DNA from: Anadara kagoshimensis
Lineage: Eukaryota; Mollusca; Bivalvia; Arcoida; Arcidae
DNA length: 64,000 nucleotides
NCBI GenBank assembly: GCA_021292105.1
Contig: CM037870.1
Coordinates: 24,915,916-24,979,915 of the forward strand
Reading direction: 5' to 3'
The notes under the pieces were generated by a model, which did not search any database, had not been told where the DNA came from, and saw only the letters and a list, made by a program, of their open reading frames with translations. This document shows positions 11,156-21,482 of the stretch, piece after piece; the stretch's first letter is position 1, and each line of letters starts with the position of its first letter. Position numbers and translations under genes: made by a program.

Positions 11156-13145
11156 ATAATTCTCGATTGGTACCTTTTATGCCTCCCAAAAAAAAGCTAA
11201 AACTATAACAGTCTTTGGAGAGACAAATACCCCCCTTTCCCAACATCCAGACGGACGAACGGACGGACAGACGGACAATAACTTTGGTTCCAAGTTTGAT
11301 CAAAATCCAATCATAGACATGGAAGCTACATATTTAAGCTTACACGATATTTTGACGAACGGACGGACGGACCGACGGACGGACAGGGTGATTCGTATAA
11401 ATACCCCCTAAACATTTTTGCGGGGGTAGGGTACGATTGGACAAAGCACGCGATGTATGTGCCTGAATGTACGTTGCTATTGCTAGTTAGTCTAAATTGA
11501 AGTCGTAAAATTTTGAGACTTTTTTTTGGTAATATCAAAATGTCTCCTCGTCTTGAGCCCCAATCTGTGGACTTCGTTAGGCGTCGAAATTGTCAACGCC
11601 TAATGAAGTCCGGACTTCATTAGGCGTTGCAATTTCGACGCCTAATGAAGTCTGGACTTCATTAGGCGTCGGACTTCATTAGGAGTTGTTACATCCGGTA
11701 ACAGTCGATCAAAAATTAAAAAAACCCAACCCTTTTAACATCATATTTGTTCAAGTGAATGGGTAGAGAAAATATTGGATACGACTATGTGTATAGTGCA
11801 GACATATTTTGACAGGAACTAGCTAATGTTTTTAATTTGATCTTATCTAATGCTATTTTTATGCATTTAACTCGAAAACAACACTGATTTTTTTAATCTT
11901 ATTTTAAAAATGTATAAATTTAGTTTTTTTTATTTTGGAAACCTCAAGTTGTAAAAAATGCTCAGAACTGGTAATCGTTTTGCCATGTTGTCTTATACCA
12001 GTGATTTTCCATACCTTATTTAATTAATAAGTAATTGATGAGATTGATTTTCATTAATTAAGACGGATGTATTTTAAATCTACAATATCTGGCTTAAAAA
12101 AAGCAAACATCTTGATTGCTAACCAGTACACGCAATAAACCAATCGTTTCCTGAGATGTCTAGTTTTAGTCAGAGTATTTCAAGCAACTGATGTCAAAAC
12201 CAATGGACTTACAGTAAATCGACTTGATAGAGCAGTCAAGTGTGATTCCAAACTATATGTTGATTCAATAGTCCTAAAACTAAGAAAAAGGGTTCTAAAA
12301 TTTTTCAATAAAACACACCATTACTTATAATGTGAACAAAATACTGTAAAATCATTAATTTCCGTTGCGTGTTTACGTGGATACCCCGACTCACGAATAT
12401 ACATGTCAACGAAAAGGTGTACATTAGTTGCAAACTTGCCTTAAAAGAAACAACAAACCACAAATTAACAATAACGCAAAATGGTATCTTTATCTTTGAA
12501 TCACGAAAAATGGACAAATTGATTTCACATTAGCTTGCCATTAACGGTTTTATTGGAGATGTTTATCTTTTAGTTCACTATGGAATCTTCAGGAATTTTA
12601 AGTTCGTTTCTTACGAGCCATTTGTCTGGACACCCGTAGACTTTATATATAGCGGAGCTATATGGTAAGCGGACAATAAAGACGTTTCTATGTAGGCACA
12701 ACCAAAGGGCGGATTCATTTTGTTTTTTTAACTTAAGTAGTGTAGTTTGAGCATCATGTCATGATTTTTTTCTGAACACAAGTGTGATACATTTTAATTT
12801 TAACACAGATAAACAATCCACTAATTTCAACATTTTTATTTATTATACGTGCATGAATGACATTGACCAAGCAGACAAGAATGTACTTCCTTGACGTAAA
12901 AAAGAGGCCTTGTTGGCAGAACACTGACAACGACTCTTACTGCCTAGAGTCTAATCCCACTGAGGACATATCCTAATGTGAGAAAGTTTGTCGGTTTCCT
13001 CGCAGGAGGTAGTCGGTTTTCTCCGGGAACTTCACTTTCCCCCACCATGGGTATAAGTGTAAAGATCTTGAACTACATTACTTCTAAAAGTTAAGAAAAG
13101 ATCTCTTTAGGGCATTTTTATAGTTTTTTGTGTTTTTTTTTATTT

Positions 13146-13149
13146 ACAG
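13146..13149 (+). promoter_or_regulatory. 3' splice site before the membrane-protein coding exon
   Basis: A long T-rich tract ends in ACAG, 49 bases upstream of the ATG at 13199. The third family member has the same layout (AG at 19829-19830, ATG at 19887). This supports a gene with a 5' non-coding exon and the whole coding sequence in exon 2. Confidence 0.6.
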
Positions 13150-13198
13150 AGTAACCAATGAAGGAAACTTTGTGCAGTGATGTAGAAATCTTCAACTG

Positions 13199-13540
13199 AT
13201 GATTCCTGAGAATATCACAAATTATGACATTTCGACGAATAAAACACCCGTGTCCAAATATGACCTGATATGGCTTCCATACTTTTTATTAGTGATACTC
13301 ATCATTGCGTTTCTGGCAATAAACTTTTGGTGTTATCATAGAAGACGAAAGGAAATTTGGCGGAACAATACACAACACGCCGAAGCACGTGCTCAAATGA
13401 AATTGTATTCAGCAATAAAATTGACAGTTCCCGATGGCGGATATGGCTGTAGCTTAAAGCCGGAAAGCGTTGTCATGGAGAAGTTATCAACTGAAAGCTA
13501 CTCTCAGTTTAATCACGGAGAGAATACTTCAATGGTTTAA
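13199..13540 (+). CDS. Small single-pass membrane protein (WLP-YHRR family), copy 2, intact
   Basis: 113 residues. Residues 1-22 are short and polar with N-glycosylation sequons at Asn5 (NIT) and Asn14 (NKT). A hydrophobic helix of about residues 24-45 (IWLPYFLLVILIIAFLAINF) is followed at once by the basic stop-transfer YHRRRKEIWR. The charge pattern predicts N-terminus outside and a cytosolic tail of about 65 residues. The tail holds PDGGYG (79-83) and ends in TSMV, which fits a class I PDZ-binding C-terminus (S-x-V). There is no signal peptide. A diverged homologue lies at 19887-20174, and their shared WLP, FW and YHRR residues are why I believe it is a real gene. AATAAA at 13635-13640 is about 95 bases after the stop. 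I do not recognise the family or know its function. Confidence 0.75.
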   Translation: MIPENITNYDISTNKTPVSKYDLIWLPYFLLVILIIAFLAINFWCYHRRRKEIWRNNTQHAEARAQMKLYSAIKLTVPDGGYGCSLKPESVVMEKLSTESYSQFNHGENTSMV

Positions 13541-13634
13541 GAGTGAGATATTTTGTTAAGGCATATTAGCGGTAAATTGTGTTTTAAATGTCAGATCTAA
13601 GCCAATACGGCATCGCTCTTCATCTCCCATGAGA

Positions 13635-13640
13635 AATAAA
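13635..13640 (+). terminator. Candidate poly(A) signal
   Basis: AATAAA about 95 bases downstream of the stop of the intact membrane-protein gene; the same signal is at 7109-7114 in copy 1. Confidence 0.55.
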
Positions 13641-14465
13641 AGAAATTGGCAATTTTTATTTTCCTTATCTGTTCTTAATTTGTATGGTGTCATGATAGAT
13701 AGACGAGTGAGAGTATTTTAGCCTTAACAAATAATAAATCATCGTTAGCGACATGAATACAACAAACCCTGGCGGCTCTACTACTGCAGGCTCCAGTTTC
13801 TCCAGTTTCATAATTAGGGATTAGCACAGATTTTCTGGTAAAGTTTGGTAATCCTTGTAATACAAATAGGTTTTTTACAAAATGGGAATATACAGACGCA
13901 TAGCTTAAAGAGATCTACAAAATGACACCCAATTAAGCCCCATTCATACGACTCATAAGGCATACCTAAGTATTTTTACTCATGTAAATTTACTCACGTA
14001 AGCAAAAGTATATTTTGCTCTGCGTTCATACACAAGTAAATTTGAAGATTATAACCAGTTTGAGATCATTTACAATTTTGAATACGGAACAGTTTCTACT
14101 TGGCTATCAGACAAGAATTACTACAAAATTGTTAGGATTACTTTATCAGGTTTTAAGTAAAGGAAAGTCTTACTTAAGAAATGATAGAGAATCCGGAGCC
14201 TGCACGGCCATCTCGCAGGCGAGAGACAAGAGTCAAGACAACCTGATTAGTAACGTGTAAGATATACATTGTATGCTAGTATGCACAGTCCCCTATCATA
14301 AGTCGATTAATGATTTTGATGTGTACACCTTGTGTTCTTATATTCTTTATGGGTCATTCAATGTTTGTGATGTTTAATTGTTAGTTTCGGCTATTGCGAA
14401 AAATGCCAGGTTTAATTTTCGATCATCGGTTGTGTTGTGCTATGTTTTACTAATTAATAATCTAC

Positions 14466-14740
14466 GGATCGCCGGCCACGCCCACTAAAGGTCTTTATGC
14501 TTTAATTACACACAAAAAAGAATAAAAACTCGACACGAATTGTGGGATTTAATGACGTCAATGACACAAGTAAGTCATAAGTTAACGTGGCAATGGTTGG
14601 GTACCGTGATGGCGGCCAGTGTCGAAACATAAAAAGCATGCCCGGCATACGTCAATTTTCGCTGCTTTGGTACCGTGATGGCGGCCTATGTCGGAACATA
14701 GTAGGCGTGGCCGGCGATCCGTCAATTGACCTTTTTCCAT
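14466..14740. repeat. 69-bp tandem pair and a 17-bp inverted repeat at the edge of the duplication
   Basis: GTACCGTGATGGCGGCC occurs at 14601 and again at 14670, giving two diverged 69-bp copies. In addition GGATCGCCGGCCACGCC (14466-14482), which is the end of the large duplication unit, recurs inverted at about 14704-14720. Position at the breakpoint suggests these repeats took part in the rearrangement or are remnants of an element. Confidence 0.65.
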
Positions 14741-15089
14741 GTGAGCAAAAATTGCAAATGACTTAACAACAATAATAATAAGACTAAAAATTATCACAAA
14801 GAACGTAATGCATATGCATACATGCATAACCCGTCGAGTGTTTTTGAGTGTACATAAGTATACATGAAGCAGAAGCATACCGTCGGTCTATATTCAATTC
14901 ACAATCTGAAAAAAAAACTTTGGAAACTGAGAATGTACAGGTATATCTTGGCTATTTGAAAAGTGTAAAGAAGTATAGAGCCCTGTCAAACTAAGTAAGA
15001 CATCAGCTCATTGGAATGATTGCGTTAAACATGTCATGTATAGTAAACATAATGAGCAGTGAATGAATCCGCCAAAGAGTACAAGGCGA
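14741..15089. other. Intergenic, nothing supported
   Basis: AT-rich sequence with no exon-like frame or repeat that I could link to others in the window. Confidence 0.35.
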
Positions 15090-15232
15090 CGGGTCAAGGT
15101 CTCCCTTCCGGAGCACCCGACCTCACTTCCTTGGTGGAAATTCACGTGTCTAACCTAACTTGTCAGTTCCAAAGTTTTTACTTTGCTTCTGGATTGTGAT
15201 TCGGACATGGATTAGTATGTTTGTTTTTGATT
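15090..15232 (+). repeat. Interspersed repeat R2, copy 1
   Basis: Shares CTTCCGGAGCACCC, CAAAGTTTTTACTTTGCTTC and GGACATGGATTAGTATG with copies at 16226, 16625, 17683, 22172 and 61184. No coding frame. Spacing and order of the blocks are constant, so this is one family about 150 bp long. Confidence 0.75.
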
Positions 15233-16225
15233 TAAAATGTCATGAATTAACAATACCGTGAAACAATGTTTACTACAATGCGGCGCTATACTGATACCAT
15301 TCCTGTTTGCAGTTGTCATATATCATTTTGTAAATTTAAACATAAAATGCATTCAAAATTATATAAGCTATATGGCACAGTCATCAAATTAAATAAACAG
15401 TTAAATATTTCCAATAAAATCATAGATTCCCAGCTTTTTGAATTGCATACATGTAGTTAACTGCGTGTTTTTAATTCATCAAACATTTTGGTAATTACTA
15501 TTCCAATATTTTAAAGAAATGATACATGTAATTACATCTGTGAAATGTTCTTCTTTACCTTTGCGGCACTTTTGTTAATTATATATCTGCAGTTCTCTAT
15601 GCATTCAAACTGTGTGTGACTAAACCATGGAGTACAGACAGATTATGGTTAGCTTGGTGTCTAATTCAGTCTCTGGAGTATACTTTATTCTCCTATAAAT
15701 ATCATGTTGTATAAGAATTATGATAACCATCTGGATACCCTAAAGTATATCCCTCATTTCTATGCCGTTATCTTGATTATTGGCTCAAATAAAATCAGAG
15801 AAAACAGCCAATTGAGACATATAGGTTGATTAATTCCATAATCGTGTCCATAGGGAGATTATCTTGTAGAGTTAACTAACACTATTTGTCAAATGTGTTT
15901 ATCGGAAATAAACTAGGGAGCAATTCACATACATAGTGAATAAAAACTCGATACAAATACAGACTAAGTGGAACAGTTTGTTTTTAAATAATTCCAATGG
16001 CTACAGACACGTTTTTATTATTTTTTATTATATTGTCCGAGGTGCATTATCAGGTTATATTTAATTACTGATAAACGTTTTTAACTTAAATTTTGAAGTA
16101 ATTTTGGATAACTTTGCAGAATTTGTTATGAGCATGGTAAAATTCATTTTAGGAAACTTCGAAGTGCAATGTATAACTTCTTTATTGACATTGTTTCACG
16201 TTCCTTTTATTTTCAATGTTGATGT
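15233..16225. other. Intergenic, nothing supported
   Basis: AT-rich sequence between two R2 copies. A 64-codon frame at 15266-15460 has no recognisable content. Confidence 0.35.
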
Positions 16226-16400
16226 CACACTTGGTTGATGTAGCTAGATAGGCAATAGGTTTTGACTCTTCTAGAGCACAGGGCCTCACTTAACCTGGTG
16301 GAAGTCCTCGTGTTTTACTTAATTTGTCAGTTTTCAAAGTTTTTACTTTGCTTTAGGATTATGATTTGAACACAGATTGGTATGTTAGGTTTTGATTCAT
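16226..16400 (+). repeat. Interspersed repeat R2, copy 2
   Basis: GATGTAGCTAGATAGGCAAT, a diverged CTAGAGCACAGGGCCTCACTT block, then CAAAGTTTTTACTTTGC and TTGGTATG, in the family order. Confidence 0.7.
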
Positions 16401-16624
16401 TATAGCAATATCTTCTTCCTGCTTATGGTGTATTTGTTTCACAAATAATACGCTATAGTAGAGCTTGTTCCCACTATGTACTTTATACAACAAATCAAAC
16501 TGCTTACAAGTAAATTGTTGACCTAAGGATAGTGCAAGCCTAGGCTTATCAGGACCCACAAAATGGCTGTCATCACAGTATATATATATATATTCCTTTC
16601 ACTCAATTTTAATTAAACAAGTGG

Positions 16625-16786
16625 AGGGTGTATCTAGCTAAACAGGAGGTGCTTACCCTTCTGGAGCACCCGGCCTCACTTCCCTGTTGGAAGTTCACGT
16701 TTCTAACCTGACTTGTCAGTTCCAAAGTTTTTACTTTGCTTCTGGATTGTAATTTGGACATGGATAAGTATGTTTGTTTTTTTATT
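16625..16786 (+). repeat. Interspersed repeat R2, copy 3
   Basis: One of the best preserved copies: ATCTAGCTAAACAGGAGGTG, CTGGAGCACCCGGCCTCACTT, CAAAGTTTTTACTTTGCTTC and GGACATGGATAAGTATG. Confidence 0.75.
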
Positions 16787-17605
16787 GATATATAATGTTG
16801 TTACCAAAGTTCATGTTTTAATGGTGTGTTCATAAAGGCTATGGTTTCTCCTATGTTCTTAAACTGTATTGTTTATGGTTTTTAACTTCAAAATAATGGT
16901 TACGACCGGCAAAATGAACAACTCCTATAAAACTTACGTTAATATTTTAAATATGTCCAACGCTTGGTAGTTGTATGTTGCTATACTACATAGGAAGGGA
17001 ACATGGACTTGGCAACAAATAACGCAACCAAAAATACGAAACAGTACAAGTTGTCCCGCACACGACAATGCAAAGAAAAGGCCACTAAAGATAATATCCC
17101 AGCAAACAAACTGACACGAAAAGACCACTTAAAATACCACTGAAAAAAAACCTCCGGCAAACAAATCAAACAACACACTTTTCACTCAAGATTTCCCTTT
17201 GAGGTGAGAGGCGATCACGGTGCTTGTGATTTAGACCACTCGACCACAAGCCCCCGGGCATACCAACATGATCAAAATTATGCTATTTTTCCTAAGTATA
17301 TATGTCCAACATTCGGAACCATCAGTGAGGAATACAAAACCAGATGCCTCAGAATTGACTTACGGTTGACGTTTAATGCTAATGATTTTTTTCGAGGTCA
17401 AGTGTACTGGATGGATACGTTGATTGACATATAGATACCTCTAAAAGTGACATTGAATGTCTCCAGGGATATCCTCTTAATCTTATGAGGATTAAAGCAT
17501 CAATTGTTAATGAATCCCTGAGCTTTATATTAATATATAAAATGAAATGATAGAGCCTTCCAAAGATCCTCTTCTTGGACTGAAATCTTCAGAGGTAAGC
17601 TGAAT

Positions 17606-17610
<5 letters not shown>
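16787..17610. other. Intergenic with a tRNA-like SINE head near 17205-17270
   Basis: On the minus strand, GTGGTCGAGTGGTCTAAATC resembles a tRNA-derived A-box region. No matching body could be delimited, so this is a probable SINE fragment. Nothing else is supported. Confidence 0.35.

Positions 17611-17662
<52 letters not shown>
17611..17662. repeat. (CT)n microsatellite
   Basis: Uninterrupted CT dinucleotide run of about 26 units. Confidence 0.95.
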
Positions 17663-17666
<4 letters not shown>

Positions 17667-17682
17667 TATTGCACACCTAGAT

Positions 17683-17825
17683 GGTATATAGCTAGCAACA
17701 CAGGAGGTGCTTATCCTTCCGGGGCACAGGTAGAATTTCACGAGATTCTCTATATTTGTCAGTTTTCGATTTTCATTTTTTCGAATTGTGATTTGAACAT
17801 GGAGTGGTATATTTGTTTGTGTTTA
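17683..17825 (+). repeat. Interspersed repeat R2, copy 4
   Basis: ATATAGCTAGCAACACAGGAG, CTTATCCTTCCGGGGCAC and GAACATGGAGTGGTATAT in the family order; the central block is shortened. Confidence 0.7.
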
Positions 17826-17949
17826 TTGAGGAAAAATAATTGATGGTAGCATTGCAAAGGTAAATATTTCTGACAATTCACCTTTAGCGGATGTCTCGAT
17901 ATAAGTGAAATATTCTTGACTAAGACGTAAAACCCCAATCGATCGATCA

Positions 17950-18135
17950 ATCAATCGCCTCTCAACAGCAGTCATATTTCGGAACATCCCTAGGACTATA
18001 TTTTTGTCATATCACAAAAGATTAAACAAGAAAAATCGAAGGAAACTTCAGAAAAATCAAATCTGCAATGAAAGAACATAGGAGAATAACATATTTTATG
18101 AAAAAACAAAGATGATCTGTCCAACATCAACCCAC
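17950..18135 (+). pseudogene. Relic of a WLP-YHRR small membrane-protein gene
   Basis: The DNA aligns with the coding exon at 19887-20174 from about codon 22 to codon 79. Shared words include CATATCACAAAAGATTAAAC against CATACCACAGAAGATTAAAC, GAAAAATC, GCAATG-AAGAACATAG and ATCTGTCCA-CA. Frameshifting indels and the missing start show it is dead. The left edge abuts a truncated SINE tail (17897-17957, ending in GATC repeats), suggesting loss of the 5' part by insertion or deletion. It is about 2 kb from the living gene, in the same orientation. Confidence 0.7.
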
Positions 18136-18751
18136 TCTCCTCGCAGACATGATGGTATAATAGATCCGTGTTTAGTTTGTAAGCTAACACTTTATAATAT
18201 TTTGTTTTATTATTCCAAAATGATCGGAACAAAACATGAATATGTCATCTGTTGTCTGCTAAAGATGTCATTCTTTGTCTGGCCTCACTGTAAATTGAGA
18301 TCGATAGCCTTGCTAAGAGAGATAAAGTGTATCAGAAACGTGGCAAGAAATCTAAAAAAATGTGATGTTTTATCATAATAAATATTTCATGAAACGGAAA
18401 TGTTGATCCCATATAATGGGAACTTGACATAAAACATTTTGATATTCTTCTAAAATGCGGAAAATATTTTTAGTTTTACGGACATATTTGAAATTATGAT
18501 GCGATAATCCAAAACAAACATACCAATTAACGTCATTATTGTGAAAATATGTTTTTCGTCGTTTGAAACTGATCCTTATCTTGAAGATAACGAATTGTAG
18601 AAAAATGATAAAAAAGCTGCAAATTATATAATGGATTTCATTAAAATATCTTTTAATCCGTGATTTTTAAAGTCTTCATGATCGTCACCATTTGTTCAAT
18701 ATTTGTTTTGGCGTTATACCAAAATTTGGTAATAAATTGAAAGGTTGATTG
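18136..18751. other. Intergenic, nothing supported
   Basis: AT-rich sequence. Short frames at 18112-18378 overlap the relic and have no domain content. Confidence 0.35.
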
Positions 18752-19136
18752 TTTGATTGATTGAGTGGGGTGTTACGTCAAGAATATTTCACTTATATCG
18801 AGATGTCACATGCTATAAGTATTGTGACAGAAATCTTGATCATCCCAGTGCGCTTGGGGCAATGTTCAAAGAGGGCTTTTTACGTGCCACGCCTGCCAGG
18901 TCACATAACACCGGTTTTAAGGTCTCTTCCGAAGGAGACCGTTACTTTCATTTCTAAATGTCAAGTGCTCGGCAAAAAAAAAAAAAGAAAGAAAGAAAGA
19001 AAAAAAAAAAAAAACAAAACAAAACAAAAAAAACGTCATTACGTATTTTCAAGTCTTGGTCAGACCAGGTCGTGGTTCGAATCCACGACCCCCCACATAC
19101 GAAGCGAGCACTCTACCAATGACCTACCGTATTGGT
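18752..19136 (-). mobile_element. tRNA-headed SINE, family R1
   Basis: The minus strand starts with a tRNA-like head: TAGGTCATTGGTAGAGTGC (A box) and GGATTCGAACC (B box). The body is shared with 37480 and 39212, and the tail ends in AATCAATCAATC. An A-rich run at 18974-19035 interrupts the body. Confidence 0.7.
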
Positions 19137-19603
19137 AAATAATTCGAAGATGGCTTATGCTAAAGAAATAGAATTTGTGTCTAAAGAATACTGTGGCGAT
19201 AAGCGAGGTTGTAAAATAATCGAGGGAATTAGAACGATGTTTTACTGTAAGTTATGGAGATAAGCCGAAAACTGTTCTTTCTCTCACACCGAATGAACAG
19301 TGTTTAAGCCTCCTCTCGAACTTATTTGTGTAAATAAAGTACAGCTTTAAATCCCCATTAAGTCGTAGGTGATAATAATTTTGGTCAATTGGGATCACAA
19401 TTCACAACTTAATGAACGGTATGTTACTTCATTTTGTGTTAAGTGAAGAGTATTCGTCGTCTGGAGCGAGTTAAAAATCATGCTATGTGTGAGTTATACT
19501 TACAACAAGTCGACTCAATACTCCATCTGCACAGATCAATTTTTAAAATGTCATAAAATAGTAAAGACATCTGAGTTGCGTGCCTATAAAAATAATAATC
19601 ATT

Positions 19604-19604
<1 letters not shown>

Positions 19605-19635
<31 letters not shown>
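19605..19635. repeat. Poly(A) run
   Basis: 31 consecutive A residues; no retroposon body could be tied to it. Confidence 0.9.
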
Positions 19636-19639
<4 letters not shown>

Positions 19640-19886
19640 GCAATTCGGTACAAAGTCAAAGCAGGACGTCATAGCAATGTTTTAATCTACACATAGAAAA
19701 TAGAGGGCGCACAATATCAAATAATATAAACATTGTTTTTCATACTACAAACACTTTATTTTTTATCGTTGGACACCGTCGCATTAACATTCTCGCCACA
19801 AATACTTTATTTTTCTGTTTTACTTTTTAGTGATGGATTATGATGGCCTTCAGAAGTTCAAATGCCAATAAAAAGGAATGTAAATA

Positions 19887-20174
19887 ATGCCAAACGGAAC
19901 TTCTTCAGCAGACGATGACGTCACTTCCGTTTCCTTGTTATGGCTACCGCATCTATCAATCGCAGTCGTCTTCCTAACTTTCCTTGGACTTCATTTCTGG
20001 TCATACCACAGAAGATTAAACAAGAAAAATCAAAGAAATATTTCCGATAGAAGAACCAAAGCTGCAATGGAAGAACATAGACGAATAATAATTATGAAAA
20101 ACAGAAACAGAATCTGTCCACAACAACTTCCGGAAGAAATAACAAGTCATGATGACTTGCAGGAGGAATTGTGA
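19887..20174 (+). CDS. Small single-pass membrane protein (WLP-YHRR family), diverged paralogue
   Basis: 95 residues. A short polar N-terminus with a sequon at Asn3 (NGT) is followed by a hydrophobic helix at about 17-39 (LLWLPHLSIAVVFLTFLGLHF), then YHRRLNKKNQR and a basic tail rich in Arg and Lys, ending acidic (DDLQEEL). It shares WLP at the start of the helix, FW near its end and YHRR just after it with the 113-residue protein at 13199, but the tails are unrelated in sequence and the PDZ-like end is missing. A splice acceptor (T-rich, TTTTAG ending 19830) lies 56 bases upstream, as in the other gene. Orientation N-out, tail in the cytosol, follows from the charge pattern. Function unknown. 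Confidence 0.7.
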   Translation: MPNGTSSADDDVTSVSLLWLPHLSIAVVFLTFLGLHFWSYHRRLNKKNQRNISDRRTKAAMEEHRRIIIMKNRNRICPQQLPEEITSHDDLQEEL

Positions 20175-20175
20175 T

Positions 20176-20682
20176 TATTACCTAATCATATATTTTGATG
20201 CAGAATATAAATACCAAATCTCAGAAATACAGTTTCAACGTGTAATGTTGATGTGTACATAAAAATTATTTTAAATAACCCCTGCATCATTATCATTCTG
20301 TCTTTAGTTTTATGTCACAAGAACCACTATTTTATCTTCGCGGTGTATAATTTTCGTGGAGTTGAGAGAAAATGCCATTCATGGGGTAATAATTTCAATT
20401 GCTCTTAATATTTGATATATATACACGTAATTACCTAACCATATAATTTTGATGCAGCTTATGAATGTCAATTCTAAGAAATACAATTTCAATGTGTAAT
20501 ATTACATTACATAATCAAGTTAAAATCACCTATGCATCATTGTCATTCTGTCTTTAGCTTTATGTCACACGATCTACTGTGAAATCAATTTTTTATCGCG
20601 GTGTCTTATTTTCATGGAGTTGAGAGATAATCCCATTCTTGAGGTAATTATTTCATGATTTGTTCTTTATATTTAAGGTAAG
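20176..20682 (+). repeat. Two-copy 253-bp direct repeat
   Basis: ATTACCTAATCATATA at 20177 and ATTACCTAACCATATA at 20430 begin two diverged copies. Both continue with TTTGATGCAG, CATTCTGTCTTTAG, TTTATGTCACA and GGAGTTGAGAGA. They lie directly after the stop codon of the paralogue, so the 3' untranslated region may include them. Confidence 0.7.
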
Positions 20683-21270
20683 ATTGTAACATATACGATT
20701 TTGTTGACATGCAAATCCGTGGGTCATGATGTCATCGAAAACGAAAAATTTGGTCAATTTCGGAAATACATGATTTCACAGCAGTATATCTGTATGTTTA
20801 TCGTTATTGAAGTTCATATTCATATAGAATTACCACACATCTTAATATAAATAGTGTTTTTATTTCGTTAAACATATCAAGATTCGTTTATAAAAATTGT
20901 GATATAAATGTTATGAGAGACTCCGCTAATGATTGAAGGAACTTGTACAACCTTCAACCTTAATATACTCTTTCCTTCCGCATTGACTAAAACACTGACA
21001 AGATTGAATTTGTGCCCAGCAAGAGGTGTGTGACTCTGTTTACTACATACTTAGTGTATAGATAGGATGTATATTTTTCCAATCCGAAATGCAAACTTAT
21101 TTGACTGCGTTTTACCCACCCTCCTGCACCAGTATTGGTTACTGCAATGAACAGCGATTGTGTAGATACCGCTTTCGTCCACATTGGTGCTATTTCACCC
21201 AAACCTTTTACTGAAAGAAAATTGAAACTTAAAGCATAAAGCCATCAGAATATTGCCTCAAATCATATAG
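20683..21270. other. Intergenic, nothing supported
   Basis: AT-rich; no exon-like frame or repeat recognised. Confidence 0.35.
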
Positions 21271-21482
21271 GATACTGGCCTGGCGGTAGTTTAACATTAA
21301 GCTAACGAATTATTGCGGAATCGACAGCCTATCTTTGTGCCACGTTAGTTTGATTTCGACATTTGGCAACTGCGATCCATCTTTTGGCTGCATCTTTGGC
21401 CACTAGCTATCCATATCTCGATTGTCGATTTTCGATTCCCTTTTTGTTACCTCACCTTTAAACTTTCGACAGGGGTGTACAT
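21271..21482. mobile_element. MITE-like element R4, diverged copy
   Basis: Starts near TACTGGCCTGGCGGTAGTTTAAC and ends AAACTTTCGACAGGGGTGTAC, degenerate forms of the R4 ends (GGCCTGTCRAAAGTTTAA and its inverse). It shares AATCGACAGC and CCATATCTCG with the copy at 60490. Confidence 0.5.

Larger units (their letters stand above)
8260..11693. mobile_element. Foldback transposable element, about 3.4 kb, non-coding, nested palindromes
   Basis: Termini are TGTAACAACTCC at 8260 and its reverse complement GGAGTTGTTACA ending at 11693. The flanking sequence ATCCGGT occurs on both sides (8253-8259 and 11693-11699) but once in the uninterrupted copy 1 (near 5013-5019), so this is a clean insertion with a 6-7 bp target duplication. 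The two halves are reverse complements over about 1.2 kb each: for example GGGGCTCAAGACGAGG near 8349 and CCTCGTCTTGAGCCCC near 11547, and GAAAGGTA flanking the core on both sides. Each arm carries a microsatellite (ATTT or AAAT) and a fragment of the window's R1 SINE. No transposase frame is present. Superfamily is open: a 7-bp target duplication fits P/Galileo-type foldbacks, 6-bp fits others. Confidence 0.85.
7957..14483. repeat. Tandem segmental duplication, copy 2 (interrupted by a foldback element)
   Basis: The second copy of the segment described at 4717-7956. The join at 7950-7960 has only short shared C-rich sequence (CCCC). 7957-8259 repeats the first codons and upstream flank of the RBR ligase, now without the gene body. 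After the 8260-11693 insertion the copy resumes with AACAGTCGATC at 11700 and runs to GCCGGCCACGCCC. It carries the intact membrane-protein gene. Confidence 0.9.

Noticed and set aside
8260-11693. CRISPR-like array of short repeats
   Set aside because: The genome is a metazoan, the repeats are part of a palindromic transposon, and the spacers are also repeated.
19060-19136. Possible tRNA gene on the minus strand (A and B boxes)
   Set aside because: It is continuous with the R1 SINE body, and I see no acceptor stem that closes.
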